DNA from: Acridotheres tristis | Lineage: Eukaryota > Chordata > Aves > Passeriformes > Sturnidae | DNA length: 64,000 nucleotides | Reading direction: 5' to 3' | NCBI GenBank assembly: GCA_037013685.1 | Contig: CM072894.1 | Location: 14,271,449-14,335,448, forward strand | Shown here: positions 51,601 to 64,000 of the stretch, piece after piece | Layout: each line of letters opens with the position of its first letter | Numbering within the stretch: position 1 is the stretch's first letter | Position numbers and translations under genes: made by a program | The notes under the pieces: generated by a model | Database searches by the model: none | What the model saw: only the letters and a program-made list of their open reading frames with translations | What the model was told of the DNA's origin: nothing

Positions 51601-54600
51601 GAAGAAATTGTAACATCTCTCCACTGTACTTCTCTTTGGTGTTGCTTGAATGTGACACAAACTATGGAATGTGGGAATATCTAGTGTCACGGTGCTGAAT
51701 ATCTGCAGTCTAAAGGTTGGCTTGGTTTGGCTTTTAGCTGATGTTCTGGAAGCATGTGCATATAAGCCATACTTTGTTTAAAGGAAAAATAATGCTTTGA
51801 ACTTTTTCAGACTTCATTATAATGGTTTGGATGTAAAAACAAAATCCAAATGAGCTTGGATCTTAGTTTAATGTACATTCATTGTGTGTTCATAGCAGCT
51901 GGACTGCAAGAGCCCAACTTTTTCTGTTCCTCCTTGCACGCTTCTTAGTTCTCCTGGGCTGTCTGGCTCCTGTAATAAATGCAAGCTTGGCAGGGTTACT
52001 TGCAGCAATGAAGGATTATGGGATCAACCTGTAGTGTGCTGATGGAGATATGTGCAGCCTGGCTCTTAGGACTGATGCAAGGGAGTTCTTGGTGCTCTAA
52101 AGCAGCAGACAGGTTGGGTGCTGCCCCAGTGGGAAGGCAGGTGAGGGGCTGGAGGAGCCTGGTGCCTGCTCTGGCCTGTGCTGGGGTGAGGTTGATGGGG
52201 ATTGAGAGAGGGCAAGAAGAGGCCATGCTTTATCTTGTTCAGCTCTGAGGAATGCATCAGCTAAACTGGGTTTGTTCATTTATTAAACTATTAAAGAACT
52301 TGTCTTTGGAGTATTTATTTCAGGCAGTTCTAGTGAAGTAATCCTTTAATTCCTCAGAGTAAATGCTGATGAGGATTTACTGCAGGCTAAGCCATGTGGA
52401 GGTCACTGTGTGAGTGGTTATAGAGTATGTTTGGGAGCAGTGTGGCTGCTGTCCCCTGGGAGCTGCAGGGTGTCACCAGAGCAGGGCTGTCATCTGTGGT
52501 GTTGATGGCTGTGCTTAGAAATGCTTGTGTCTGAGCCTGGAGAAAGGGACCAGTTCTGCTTCAACTTTGGCTGAAACAACTCCTCCTCTAAATGTTCTGT
52601 TTCTTCCTGATGTGTATGCTGCTCAGCCTTCTCTTCTCTGCCTTGATCTTTTTTTTTTCCTGGGTTGTCCCAAATAATGAGAGATGCCAGAGATGAAACC
52701 ATGGTCTGATGTGTATAATTCAACTTGAGCACAGTTCTGTCTGTATGCATTACTTTGCCCACAAATTCATAATGGTTTCTCGTTGCTTAGGCAGTGATTT
52801 CTTCACTCTGTGCCATGAGTGTTCTGTGCTTAGGAGGCCGGGAGAAGGCCTGTGCTCTTCCACTTAGTCAAAATGGATGTGTAGGGCTTTGATTAGCTAG
52901 GTTTGCAAGTCAAGAATTATTTATCCTCATTTTGATATTGCTGGAGCAAGTCAAAAGAAATCTGAGGAGAGCAAAGGAATTGGGACTTCACTGTTCCATC
53001 CAACCCCTTTTCTCAAGGGAGCTAGTTTCCTGGGAACACCAGGGCAGTGTTGTTGAGGCTGCATGATAGGAAAGCAATGTGATGAAAATCTTATGCCAAT
53101 GTTTTGGATGGGAAGCCGGTTACAGAATGTCACTTGGTATCGAGAGTGATGAGCTACCTTATGAACAGGAAATCATTGTCTGCAGCGGGAGAACGTGTAG
53201 GTCCAGTAAGTAACTTATTTGCTCTGGAAATTCCTTTGCCCACGGAAAATTTGTCAGTGGCCAGAGCATGATTCTGGTCTGAGCAGGTACTCCTGGTCTC
53301 TCCTTGGCACTTTGTTCCCTTGTGTAAAATGTTCCTCCTTGTGGCTGCAGCATTATTGGCAAAAATCTGATATTAGGAGCTTGTTCTTAGATAATAACAA
53401 ATTAAAACTTGAAAGTATTGGAAAAGCATAGAAACTTGAAACTTTTAGCAACTTTCCTGCCGTAGAGGGAAAATGAACAACTTTTACCAGTTCCAAGTTA
53501 CTAAATCAAAATTTAAAGTATCCTTTTCTAACAAACTGGATTCTTTCAAATTCTTCCACTCTTTATCTCAGACATGGAGCTGATTTATATAGAAACATTT
53601 TGTTAGAAGTTGCAACATGTTATGTTTTGTTTCCATAGACAGAAAAAAGTTATATTAGCATTTTTCTTGAAATTAAGTTTGTTAGAAGGCACTTGAAACT
53701 TTAAATTGACTAACAGAGCACTTTAGTTTGTGTAATGTGCTTTTATATATAGCTAAAACATACAGGGCTTACATTATTTATCAGTAATTGTAGTCCCTGA
53801 AAGATCCCATAGTTAAAAGAGGCTGTTTTAGCTTAATACTAGAAGCTCAAAGATATTGAAAGCAGCTGTTCTTCATTATAGAAATAGTTTGATCTGAAAA
53901 AGAACAATAAGTCTTATTACAGAGGGGAAAACAAAATATTTTGACCTAGAAAATAAAGTAAGAAGTTTCGTGAGTTCTAAGTACCAGTAGTCACCCTTAA
54001 AAATGAGAGTATTTATGTGCCTTAATTTGACATGTCATTGTTTATAATGCTTATGACATGGCTTAGTACAACATGTTGTATTTAGTGGTTTTATTGACCT
54101 GTCATGAAATAACATGAATAATAACTATGAAATTAAATATAGGATTTCTTTTAAAGTATAATTCAACATGAAGTAAAATTTTAAAACTATCCTGGTTTGG
54201 AAACTCTTCTGAAAGAAGAATGCAGATGGGTGCAGTTTGAGTGACACGGGATGATGAATGTGCATGTTCCTGCAGCCTCCAAATATCAGCGTGGTGCTGG
54301 AAGTGAGTCAAGGCTGTTTACACTTCATAGCCTCAGCAAAGGGTGAAGCTTTGTCTGGGCAGCTCCCGTTGCCCTTGAGGAAGAGGGTGCACAGGAGGCC
54401 CCATTTCTATGGGGACCCTGGGTTGTGCTGTACTGTGGGCAGTCATGGCAAATCCTGGAGGCTGGTGGGGGAGCAGAGGGATGTGCTGCAGAGCAAGCAA
54501 GCCCTGGTGTGAGTGCCCTCTCTTCTGGCTGCAGCTCATGTCTTAATAAACCATCTCTGTATCTAACACTGACAGGTATGGGAGCCTCAACTTGGTATGC

Positions 54601-54930
54601 CTAGAACAGCAATACTAATTATATTTTGTAGCACAAATGTCATCTTTCTGAGTGTTTGAGACCTAAATGCAGACCTTTGAAAAGGAGGACAAATGGATGT
54701 TAAGGCCAGCATGTAGCAGCTCACTCTTCATTTAGCCTGTTGAGATCAAAGTATGAAGTTACTAGACCTAAGTCAGTGCTTCATTATTGGAAAGTTTTTA
54801 TTTAACCTCTCTCAAGGTATTAAACTACTGCCTGTTAAAATGATTTTCCTTTTTCTGGTGATTAAATTAGGGGCAGATTTTTATCTTAGAGTGGACAAGA
54901 AGAGAAAGCACCAAAGGTGATGAAATTACA
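48681..54930. other. Intergenic or intronic sequence, no gene recognised
   Basis: T-rich on the plus strand. A T16 run lies at 50670-50685 inside an unidentified 187-codon minus-strand open frame (50503-51066). GC-richer islands near 52.0-52.3 kb and 54.25-54.55 kb have open frames in several phases but no known protein. Confidence 0.65.
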
Positions 54931-54936
54931 GCTTAA

Positions 54937-55282
54937 ATTACCATAGAATGATTTATGTTGGAAAGGACCTTTAAAGGTCTAGTCCAACTCCTTTCAATGA
55001 GGAGGGATATCTTCAATTAGAGCACATTGCTAGGAGCCTTGTCCAGCATGATCTTGGATGTTTTCAGGGATGGGGCTTCTATCACCACTCTGGCCAGTCT
55101 GTTCCAGTGTCTGTGCTTGTAACAAGTTTCTTCTCTATATGTAGTCTAAATCTGCCCTCTTACAGCTCAAAAACATCACCTCTTGTCCTGTGGCAAAAGG
55201 CCCTGCTACAAGAGCATCAGCCTGCCAGCCTTCTTCTCTTGTACTTGTTGCTGGTGCACTCTACTACTTGACAGCCTTCAAG
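54937..55282 (-). repeat. CR1 LINE 3' fragment, antisense to the plus strand
   Basis: CCATAGAATGATTTATGTTGGAAAGGACCTTTAAAGGTCTAGTCCAACTCC, then GATCTTGGATGTTTTCAGGGATGGGGCTTCTATCACCACT ... GTTCCAGTGTCT ... CTCAAAAACATCACCTCTTGTCCTGTG, follows the reverse complement of the CR1 3' region throughout. Confidence 0.93.
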
Positions 55283-55309
55283 AGTCAGTGAATTCTAAAG
55301 AGCTGTTAT

Positions 55310-55412
55310 GAAGTTATCTCCCTTTTTGCAGAGGAGAAACAGAGTCAGACAAATAAATGACATGCCCAAGGTTACAGAGGAAAAACAAGCATACTTGTGT
55401 TCTGATGCTTTT
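55310..55412 (-). repeat. MIR (CORE-SINE) remnant
   Basis: TTTTTGCAGAGGAGAAACAGAGTCAGACAAATAAATGACATGCCCAAGGTTACAGAGG ... TGTTCTGATGC matches the reverse MIR consensus 'TTTTACAGATGAGGAAACTGAGGC...AAGTGACTTGCCCAAGGTCACACAG'. It lies about 30 bp from the CR1 fragment at 54937-55282. Confidence 0.75.
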
Positions 55413-57867
55413 GTCTACTGGCTGCTCTGCCTAGTTTTGTATGAAAAACACTGCTTGTCTTTCTCATGGCTGTTACTGGGGTGGATGTTTTTCACCACAC
55501 CTCATGAGAGCAAACTGGATGGGGAGCTAGAGAGCATCTTTACATATAGAGTCGTTTTCCAGTGACCTTAACTGCTGCCATTTATCACAAGCCTTTTTGT
55601 AAGGTTTGTCATGATTGACTTTTGCTCCATCACTGCTAGTTGTTTACCTAACAAACAGGAAGAAATAAGCACAATTATCACTCTTAGGTAGAGAAACAAA
55701 TCTTGAGAGTTATGATAGTTGCAAATTTTATAACTCTTAGGATATTTGTTAAGATGGATAATATTGCTTATGTAAGCTGTGCTACTTGTGGACGTTAGTT
55801 TTGTGCCATTTACACATCTCAGCTTTGGTCCACATTTGCCTTGCTCCTTTTGCCACCATCTTCATGTCCAAATCACTTCTGTGGAGAGCTAAGAACATCT
55901 GTAGTGCTGATATTGTCTGGTTTTTCTAGAGGCTTAGTCTCCCACTACTTTAAGTATTTGCAGTACTAGTATCACTTAAAAATACAGTTCTGGGAGGAGA
56001 TGCTTGCCTGTGACCACAACTGCTTCTCTGGACTCTTTCCACACCTTCTTTCCCAAGGCTCAGCCTTGCTCCACTTTGCAGGTGTACTTGTTTAGTCAGG
56101 ACAGATGAAAGTCAAGTACAATAATGCTTTTGGTGAACAAATACTTCATGCATGCAGTGGGGCATCTGGGTGTTCAGCAGTCTTCACCTGATACATCTCT
56201 CACACTTACATTGACCAATTTCCAATATGTAGTTTCATATAACTAGGTAAGACTTGTGTTAGCAAAAGATTATTTTTTGGCTAATTTGTTTATCCGAATT
56301 GAAAGTGGAGAAAATAATATACCATTAATTTGAGTATTTTTTAAAATGCTGTATTTGAATTTTTTGTATTTTCCTTTATAAAATGCTACATGTGTCTTGG
56401 ATACCTTTATCCATTTAATAGATGACAGGAATTTTACTTGCTAGTGTGTTATCTGTCTACTTATCAGCCTTGCTCTTGAGTTTTGAGTATGTTGTCCTGT
56501 TATAGTAATTGGGCTTTGTTCTTATCGGGTTTGTGTAGCATTCTATTAGAGTAGAAATAAAATGTTTTTGAGTAGAAAGAAAAGGAGCATGAATACCACT
56601 CTTGTGTTGTAAAGAATTTGTGAGGATTACTGTGTATAAAATACAATTGTACCTTTAACTGATAAAGCTGTAACAGGGCACCACACTGAGAAACTTGATG
56701 ATTCAAACCTGGCAAAATAGTAGGGAAAAGCACAGACAGTCTTGAGATAAAAGAAGGGAAGGTGTTCAGTGGGGATACCTCTGCCTTTTTTGTCAAGCTA
56801 TAGAACTTCTTGCTTAACTGAGATGTGTGGACAATCTGCTACTGCCTAACTATCAGGAGAAAAAGGAAATCGTAGATCAATTTGGGTCTGCAGTGGAGGT
56901 GATACAGTCAAGTGCAAGGTAAAAGTAGCTATTGACATAGGTCAGTGCTGTTGGAATTTGTCTGAGGAACTGGGGTAGAAAAGTCAGGCATAATAAAAAG
57001 TGAAAGCTCTGTACTTGTTCTCCTGTATCTTAAATGCCTTTACATGTGAGTTGGATTTTTGATTTCCATCCCCACAGTGGTTCCCAGTGCTGTGTGGTAG
57101 AATGACAGGTCTGTAACCTGGCTGCCTTGTACGTGGTACTGTAGAAAGGTCAGTGCAGAGGGAAACTGGAGGGACAGTTGAACATTTGTATTATTTACAA
57201 GGTTTCCTATTGGTGAAAGTGGGGAAAAGCCATGGGGAGCCAAACAAATTGGGATGCAGGAAGACCAAAGCTGAGAAAGGAAACCACAAAATAGGAATGC
57301 TGTTTCTAATCTGTCTAGAAATATTATCAGTAGTGTTCAGCTGCTTGCTACTGAGTAGGATATCACATTAAAGAAGCAGGATCAAACTATTATGGGAGTT
57401 CTTACTAATGAAATATGACACCAAGAGCAGTACTCACCTCTGGTAGTATTATCCCCAAGGTTGCATGTAAGGTCCTAGGCACCTAATTCTTCTCACTGGG
57501 AAGAAATAGGAGCATCCCAATGGAAGCTGAAAAGGTGATCATGGGGAGCTGTCATCCCAAAATTGATCCACTAGGACATAACCTACCCTGTTTCTTAAAA
57601 TTGCAGTCAAAAGATTTTGTGCATCAACAGAAATACTCCAAAGAATTAGTGTACCTTCAGTGGTTTCAGTACTTAGTGTGTATTCATTTGGATCCATGAC
57701 TATAAACTTTCTTTATATAAAGAAGAATTAAATCTGATTCTTTCTGGCAGAAAAGTTTCCTTGTGAAAATGCTGAAATAAGACCTTAAAAATAGTATTTG
57801 CTGCAAAACTTTGAAACGGATATACAAAGTGCATTAAGTCTTGGCAATTGAAGTAACTTTCAAGTTT
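55413..57867. other. Intergenic or intronic AT-rich sequence
   Basis: No gene or clear repeat seen. Confidence 0.65.
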
Positions 57868-58165
57868 GAATCATGGAGTGGTTTGGATTGGAAGGGGCCT
57901 TAAAGACAATCTAGTTCCAATCCCTGTCAGGAAGGAATACTTTCCACTAGATCAGATCCCATCCAATCTGACCTTGAACACTTTCAGGAATGGGGCATCC
58001 ACCACTTCTCTGCTGGTGCCTGTTCAGTGCCTCACTTCCCTCGTAGTGAAGAGTTTAGTTTCATGTCTGATCCAGACTTCTTTCAGTTTTAAGCCATTAT
58101 CCTGTGTCCTATTGATTGGTGCCCTTGTAAAGTGTTACTCTCCACCTCTCTTGCATTCCTGAGTC
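57868..58165 (-). repeat. CR1 LINE 3' fragment, antisense to the plus strand
   Basis: ATCATGGAGTGGTTTGGATTGGAAGGGGCCTTAAAGACAATCTAGTTCC, then ACCTTGAACACTTTCAGGAATGGGGCATCCACCACTTC ... AGTGCCTCACTTCCCTCGTAGTGAAGAG ... AGTTTTAAGCCATTATCCTGTGTCCTAT ... GCCCTTGTAAA, is a clear reverse CR1 3' end. The 98-codon plus-strand open frame over it is not a gene. Confidence 0.95.
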
Positions 58166-61100
58166 ATCATGGTAGGTGTTTTCTGGCCAAACTGAGTCTG
58201 CCCAGTACTTCTTGGGAGCAAAAAATTTTTTCAACATCAGCAAATTTTGTTAAATTACCCTTGCCCTAACACTGTAATAGGCTGTTTGTACCACTTGGGT
58301 TTCTTTCCATTTTTATGGTGAGTGGGATAGTGCAATTTCTTTGAGGACTCAAGTAGGATGTGGCTCATTTTGTGCTCACTAGCTTTGTGTTTGACAGGTG
58401 CAGACTCATCTTATAGAGGATCTTTAATGCCCTGATGAGATCATGTCTCTTTGATTCAGCAAATACAGGAGTAGAGCCAGTTCTGACCTGGGCTTTATTC
58501 CCATCTGAAACCAACCAGTTTGGCTTTAAATGAGGATGGAATTTGGCCTGAGTTTTGTGCAGTCTGGAGCAGAGGAAAACAAGAAGTGATCTCATCAGAT
58601 ATAAAATCTGTAAAATACACTGAGTTGGTGAATGCTATCTTTGAAAAAAGTCTTTGACTTAATCTTGCCAACTAGAGACTTTATAGACAGAGTCTGAGTA
58701 CATTAGCAGACCCTACAGTGGACATTTATAAGGATCATTGCCTAATATTTTCAGGTGCACTCTGAAAGAATTTGTGGCATTGAGATTTGTTTCATGATTG
58801 TTTTGGAGATTTGCTGAAAAACTCTGCAACACTGCAGATCAGAGATACCTTTACTTTTGTCTCTTCTCTGAGATACACCAGCCCAAATGTGGAAAAGTGG
58901 AAAGGCAAAATGGCAAACTATGCTGACTAGGTCTTGCTTCCCCCACCTTCCTCTTTCTCAAGTAGAGTAAATCACCACTTTCTCTATTACTGCTCTGTTC
59001 CAGAATGTCATGTCACTCAATCTTTCTCTAGAGTTGAGAGTCTTTTACCTTGAGCAAGCTAGAAGTTATTCACCCTTATTCCCCTACCCATATAGATGTT
59101 TTTTCCTTTTTTAAATTGCCATTATATTTTTTTCATGTCTGCATAAATAAATTGGAAAATTGACAAGTCAAGATATTTCCACCTTGGGACACCAAGAAAA
59201 GCTGTAGTCTCAGACAATAGAGCTATACACTTTTTGTCATGTTTTTTTAATCAGACTCTTAACAAATTAAAGTTCCTCTGGATTTGGCTGTTTTTGTTTG
59301 GGGTTTTCCCCTTTCTGAATAACTTTACTTTTTAAAACCATGATGGTTTAGTGTGGTTTGAGATGTGCTTATGGAAGCAATAAAACACTGATAGCAATAA
59401 ATGAATGCCTAAATGAATCTCTCATGTCAACTACAGTATTACAGAGTTGGGATGAGCCAGCAAATCAAAGTGCATCTCTCAGCTGGAGCTGGTGCCTGGT
59501 GATGGAAAGCCATTCCCCCTTCATGTCTCAGACCAGCTAGGGAACCCTGGCGATGTGCCAGTCCCCATTCCTTCCTCCCTTCCCTGCCAGAGGCAGGAGA
59601 GCAATAGTAAATACTGCCAGATGTGGAGACATCCTGCTGCAGGTCTGTGTCCAGGACTGGCAAGGATCCCTCTCAAATGACCAACTGCATGGGAACTTGC
59701 CAAGCCATTGCAAACATGGTTTGAGTAATCCCACAGCTTCAGCCTAGGTTTAACTGCTTTGTGGAAGGCGTTTTCACCTACTAGTTTTGAGATTTTAGTG
59801 TACTTTTTTGTATGTCTTTTTATACCTCAGACCTTTAGATTGGTGTAGTCTGTACTTCAGCTTAGAAAAAGTATCACATACAATAACTGTCCTGACCAGG
59901 TTTGATTCCTTCCACCACTGATTCTTTTTTTTTTTCCCTCCAACACTTGAAGGCTGCCAACATACCCAAAACTTGCAAGAGCAAGTTGAAGAAACTTAAG
60001 CATCTTCCTCAGAAACCATATCTTTCCCTTTTTCACTTTGCTCCTTGAATTCTGGTTGACACAAGAAAAGGAAAAGAATCTTTAGTGGAATAGATCTTGC
60101 AGTGGAAAAGTGAAGTCTGAGGTGAGCACCTTGATCACTCTTCTGTCAAGGAGAGTTTGAGATTTCCAGAAAGTGTTCTCTCCTCATAATTATCTAATTC
60201 AGTCCAGCACAGTAATCCTGACTTTGTTGATAAGTGGCACGTCTTGCCTGGAGCACTCAAATTCCTGAGATGCTGATTTATTTCTCATACTGATGTATTT
60301 CTCATGTACTTTCCTGACTTTGAGGTACATGAAAGACAATTATACCATTGGCTGATAGGGGAGTGGGAGTTTTCTTTTTCTTGATGTCTTCTCTGTCTTA
60401 AGAGATGCTGTGACTGTAAAGTGAAGACTAAGTGAGACTTCCATTGCCTGGCATTTTATGACCTCATTGGCACCAAGAAATGCTCACAGATAAGGTAATA
60501 ATGGCAATCTTTAAAGCATCATAAAAGTATAAAATAATTAGCTCCTACCAAGACCTGACTTGTTCTAGCATCTCCAGGATATGGAGACGCAGATAGAGCC
60601 ATTATTTCTGTGAAGATAGTGTCCTGTGAAGCCCAGCTATCTCTAGATATAAATGTCTCCTTTCTCATTAGAAATATTTTGAAGGGTTTTTTTTCTGCCA
60701 GGTTGGCACTGTTTCTTTGAGTGTGTGATCTCTGCCTCTGTTTGCCTGTGATCAGTGTGAGTAATCATTTGAATGATGCATCATATCTACCTAGTTTGTA
60801 GAATACTGTTGCTCATTATTACATTAGAGTTCCTTTCCACATTGTGTAAGTGCACTTCAGTAATTACTGCTTCATATCTTGGGTCCAAGTGTTCTCCTGG
60901 TCAAAGGAACAGGCATCATTAATTACATTCCTTACTTTCCAAGGTTTCTGCTCCTGGCAAGCAGCTGCTCTGTGCAGCCTCTTTGCAGCTGGAGCTTTCA
61001 GCCTCCCAGCAAACAGCATTGAGTGTAATTGCAAGACAAATCTGCATAAGGCAGAGTAATCCAAGTGCCAGAGAGCATTGATACGATTATCAAAAACAGG

Positions 61101-63690
61101 AAGGAACAAAAAGCAAAGCAACATGGTTTAGATAGGCAGCCATTTGTCAGCAGTTCGCCAGAAGTACTCTGTAGCTGAATAGAATGTTGTGCAACTGAAG
61201 CTCATTGCCTGCTTTTTTCAGCAGGCAAGGTGACAACAGTGTCCTGTTACATCTGGGTGTTCAGGTGGGCCAGCAGCCTGTGAGAGGACAATGCTTGTCC
61301 AGGGCAGTTTCTATTCCAAGCAGTGTTTCATTTTTCTGATGCTGAAATGCATCCAGTAAGAAGTGGAGCAGCACAGCTGGCCTGCTGGCTGCAGAAGGCT
61401 AGGGAGGATCTCTGTAGATGGGACAGGAGTTAGCAGACAGCCTGCTGCTGAAAAGCTGCTTTTTCATTGCCAGTCTGTATTTCATTAACACTCCTCTATA
61501 TAGTCCAGTCCTTGAGATAGAGACAAATAGTTGAGCAATAAAAAGATTCTCATTTTATCTGATCCATTATAGATCTTATGCTATAATAATTCAGGATAGA
61601 CAATTTTCTTATGATAGTTATTTATATGGATTATAATATCGTTTTTACGGATTTAGCATGCACAGTGGCTGAAGCTGTAAGATTAAATAAATTTGTCCAT
61701 AAACCACCAGATTGGTCTTTGTTGCATACATCCTAGCTTGGCACAGACAGGCAATAGGCTAAGATATCAGCAAATCTGTTTAAATGTAAATTATTTGCTA
61801 ATTTGGGTTTAGGTTTTTAGAAGTAAGAATCATTTTCAATAGTATTGACCTGAAGTTGAATATTTAGAGCCCTGTCTTTGCCACTTCCCCCTCATTTTAG
61901 GTCAGGTGTTTCAGCTTCCTTTGTAGTATAAGCAAGATGTCTATGTCATAAAGAAATGTACTTTCCTGCCAGTGATTTGTCTTGAGTTGGCTAACATGTG
62001 CTTATTTATAGCTTGCTCAAGAGCAAGGTATGCTTACTCTGTTCTGAAATCCCTTTTGAAATTTGGGCACTCTTGGTTCTTTTGCACATCTCATCACCCT
62101 TTGCTACCTATTAATTGATGTGCCATTATCTCTTCATTGGTTAGTTTTTGTTTCCTGTGCTCATTTCACTAAATATGCAGGGCCCACTCCAGAGATCTAT
62201 ATGGGGACAAACTGTATACCTAACTGGTGGTTAATCTTTTTTTATCAGGTCTGTGAATGCTGCAGCTCAGCAGCAGTGTAGTTTATACATGTGTGCATGG
62301 CTAACTTACTGTAGAATCCCCTCTTCCCCCAGTGGTGCAGCTATGGCCAATCTCCTTCCTCCCTGCAAAGACTCCCATGTCCATCCCTTGACTGCCCTCC
62401 TGGTGTTTTTATGGATTCTCAAGTTGAATGCAATATAGAAGTAGTTTAGCTCCTTTGCAGAGGGGTTATTAAGTTCATTTGGAGTAGGTAGCTCTGACCC
62501 ATCCATTGCCACCTAGCATCAATCTTCAAATCTTGGTCAGATGACAAATTCTGAATGTTACAGCTACTTTTGTTTGAGCTACTGGGGCAGTTCCTCATAA
62601 CTATGCAAAGGCCATACTTTGAAAGAGGAAGTTACATGCCTCGACTTACCAGTGGACAAAGGAGATGTGTTTAGAGAGAAGTGGGCAATAAAGGGGAAAT
62701 GCTTATTTTTAGTGGTTTGAGAACTCTTTGGATTTCACTTATAGTATCTCTCCTAGAAATTATTTTAAAACTTAGCAGCTCACTGAAACAAATTTTTTTT
62801 GACATTCAGAAAAACTAGTTACTCTTCAGGTTTTCTACACTGAGGCATGTGTATGTAATATTCAGATTAAATTTTGTTTTTACTTGCCTTGGTATCACTC
62901 CTATAAAAGGAGTCTTTATATTAATTTCTGTAGATTTATGCAATGCAACTGCATTAATCTTAGGCTGACTTACAAGAGTAAAGTTTTTAGAATAAACCTT
63001 CCATGCTGCTGTCATCTTTTTGGGGGCGAACAGTAATGCAGTCTTGATTAAATATAACTGATCTCATGTTTAAATCTGAATGCACATGGGAGGAAAGATT
63101 TCCTCAGACACAGACTACAAAGGAGTGAAACACCAACCTAGTTAAAGCAGTGAAATTTTTTGAACAATGTGCTCAAAGCAGTTTGTGTGGCACTAATGCT
63201 TATTATATCTTTTCTATTGGCTATTCATAGCCAAGCATGTATGTAAATATGAATGGGCAATTTAGTTAATGTACTTTATGTACTGATTCATGTAACTCAA
63301 ATTGCTTAAGTTTCTAAAACGTTTAAAACTTAGACCTACACACAAAGTTAAGACATCTCCTTTGTGTTCTCAGCAGATGAAATGTGTGTGGAAGTGTATA
63401 TTTTTCTCACTACATTATTTTGATCTATATAAGTGCAGATGCTTTTTGGTATGGTAAAGCTAGATACCAATAAGATGATTAAAGCATTTACTTTATTATT
63501 GGCTTTGTCCTAGCTTAATTTTCCACCTAAACACCTGACAGACTTATTCTTAGTTAAATCTTGCTTTTCTTTTCAGAGTAATGGAAAGTGCTTTTTGCCC
63601 TTTCAGCCAGGAGCTTCTTTCTGAGACCATTTTCTTGTGCAAATGCTGCTTCCCATGGAGACCCTTGGCAGTCTCTGAGCCTCCATTACA
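58166..63690. other. Intergenic or intronic AT-rich sequence
   Basis: No coding exon recognised. Overlapping open frames at 59358-59747 lie in a slightly GC-richer patch and are unidentified. A hairpin (TTGCCTGC ... GCAGGCAA) is at 61205-61228. Confidence 0.65.
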
Positions 63691-63694
63691 ATTC

Positions 63695-63785
63695 TTTCTG
63701 CAGTGTAAGGGGAGGATAATGGCATCACTAATCGTGCCTTCCTAGCAGTGTGGGAAGAATGAGCAGTTACAGTTTGCAAACTGCT
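63695..63785 (+). repeat. Possible MIR-like SINE remnant
   Basis: CAGTGTAAGGGGAGGATAATGGCATCACTAATCGTGCCTTCCTAGCAGTGTGGGAAGAATGAG resembles the MIR segment 'CTGTAAAATGGGGATAATA...CCTACCTCATAGGGTTGTTGTGAGGATTAAATGAG'. It is highly diverged and could be chance. Confidence 0.4.
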
Positions 63786-64000
63786 TTTATGATGACATGC
63801 CTTATTGGCTCTAGCCCCATTCTCATTGGAGTCAATGGCCAAAATTATGTAAATAGCATAGTATTCTTCAGCACATGTGCATTCCCAGCCCCTCCCAAAT
63901 TAAGAAACAAAATCCATGAAGGCCTGAGACTATCAAGGAAACTGAAGGTGAAGAAAAAAAATCACTAAATTGTAATCAGGAGTGTATAAATTCTGGATAT

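Noticed and set aside
61205..61228. TTGCCTGC/GCAGGCAA hairpin as a small RNA or terminator
   Set aside because: An 8-bp stem is too short for a miRNA precursor, and Rho-independent terminators do not apply in a vertebrate genome.
1..64000. CRISPR arrays, operons, phage or insertion-sequence systems
   Set aside because: The introns, CpG island, CR1 and MIR elements show vertebrate nuclear DNA; none of these prokaryotic features is present.

Overview
This is a window of vertebrate nuclear DNA, most likely from a bird. It has intron/exon structure, a strong CpG island, long AT-rich non-coding stretches, several CR1-type LINE fragments (the main avian retroposon) and old MIR-like CORE-SINE remnants. 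No prokaryotic, viral or mobile gene cluster is present.

The one protein-coding gene I can identify is the 5' half of UBE2E3, a ubiquitin-conjugating E2 enzyme, on the minus strand. A CpG-island promoter (about 10.15-11.38 kb) carries a non-coding first exon with a consensus donor (exon end 10614). The first coding exon is 9338-9136 (ATG at 9329-9327) and encodes the Ser/Glu-rich N-terminal extension. The next coding exon is 6985-6935 and begins the UBC fold. The remaining UBC-domain exons, including the active-site Cys, are not in the window; they should lie beyond position 1 on the minus strand. Positions 1-6934 are therefore intron.

Upstream of UBE2E3 (about 11.4-64 kb) I find no recognisable coding exon. 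The stretch looks like a gene desert. It holds a (CCTT)n microsatellite near 22 kb, two plus-strand CR1 fragments (24.4 and 26.4 kb), two minus-strand CR1 fragments (54.9 and 57.9 kb), likely MIR remnants (14.5, 20.2, 36.3, 55.3 and 63.7 kb), a perfect 45-bp tandem duplication (32.5 kb) and a promoter/first-exon-like island at 48.3-48.7 kb that may start a plus-strand transcript.

The most interesting observation is a tandem duplication of about 106 bp spanning the intron 1/exon 2 boundary of UBE2E3. It has made a second splice acceptor and a decayed second copy of the start codon and first codons just upstream of the real ones. Other points are a Cys-rich exon-like open frame in the large intron, possible divergent transcription from the CpG island, and several structured or repetitive DNA motifs. 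I did not find a clear new multi-gene system.
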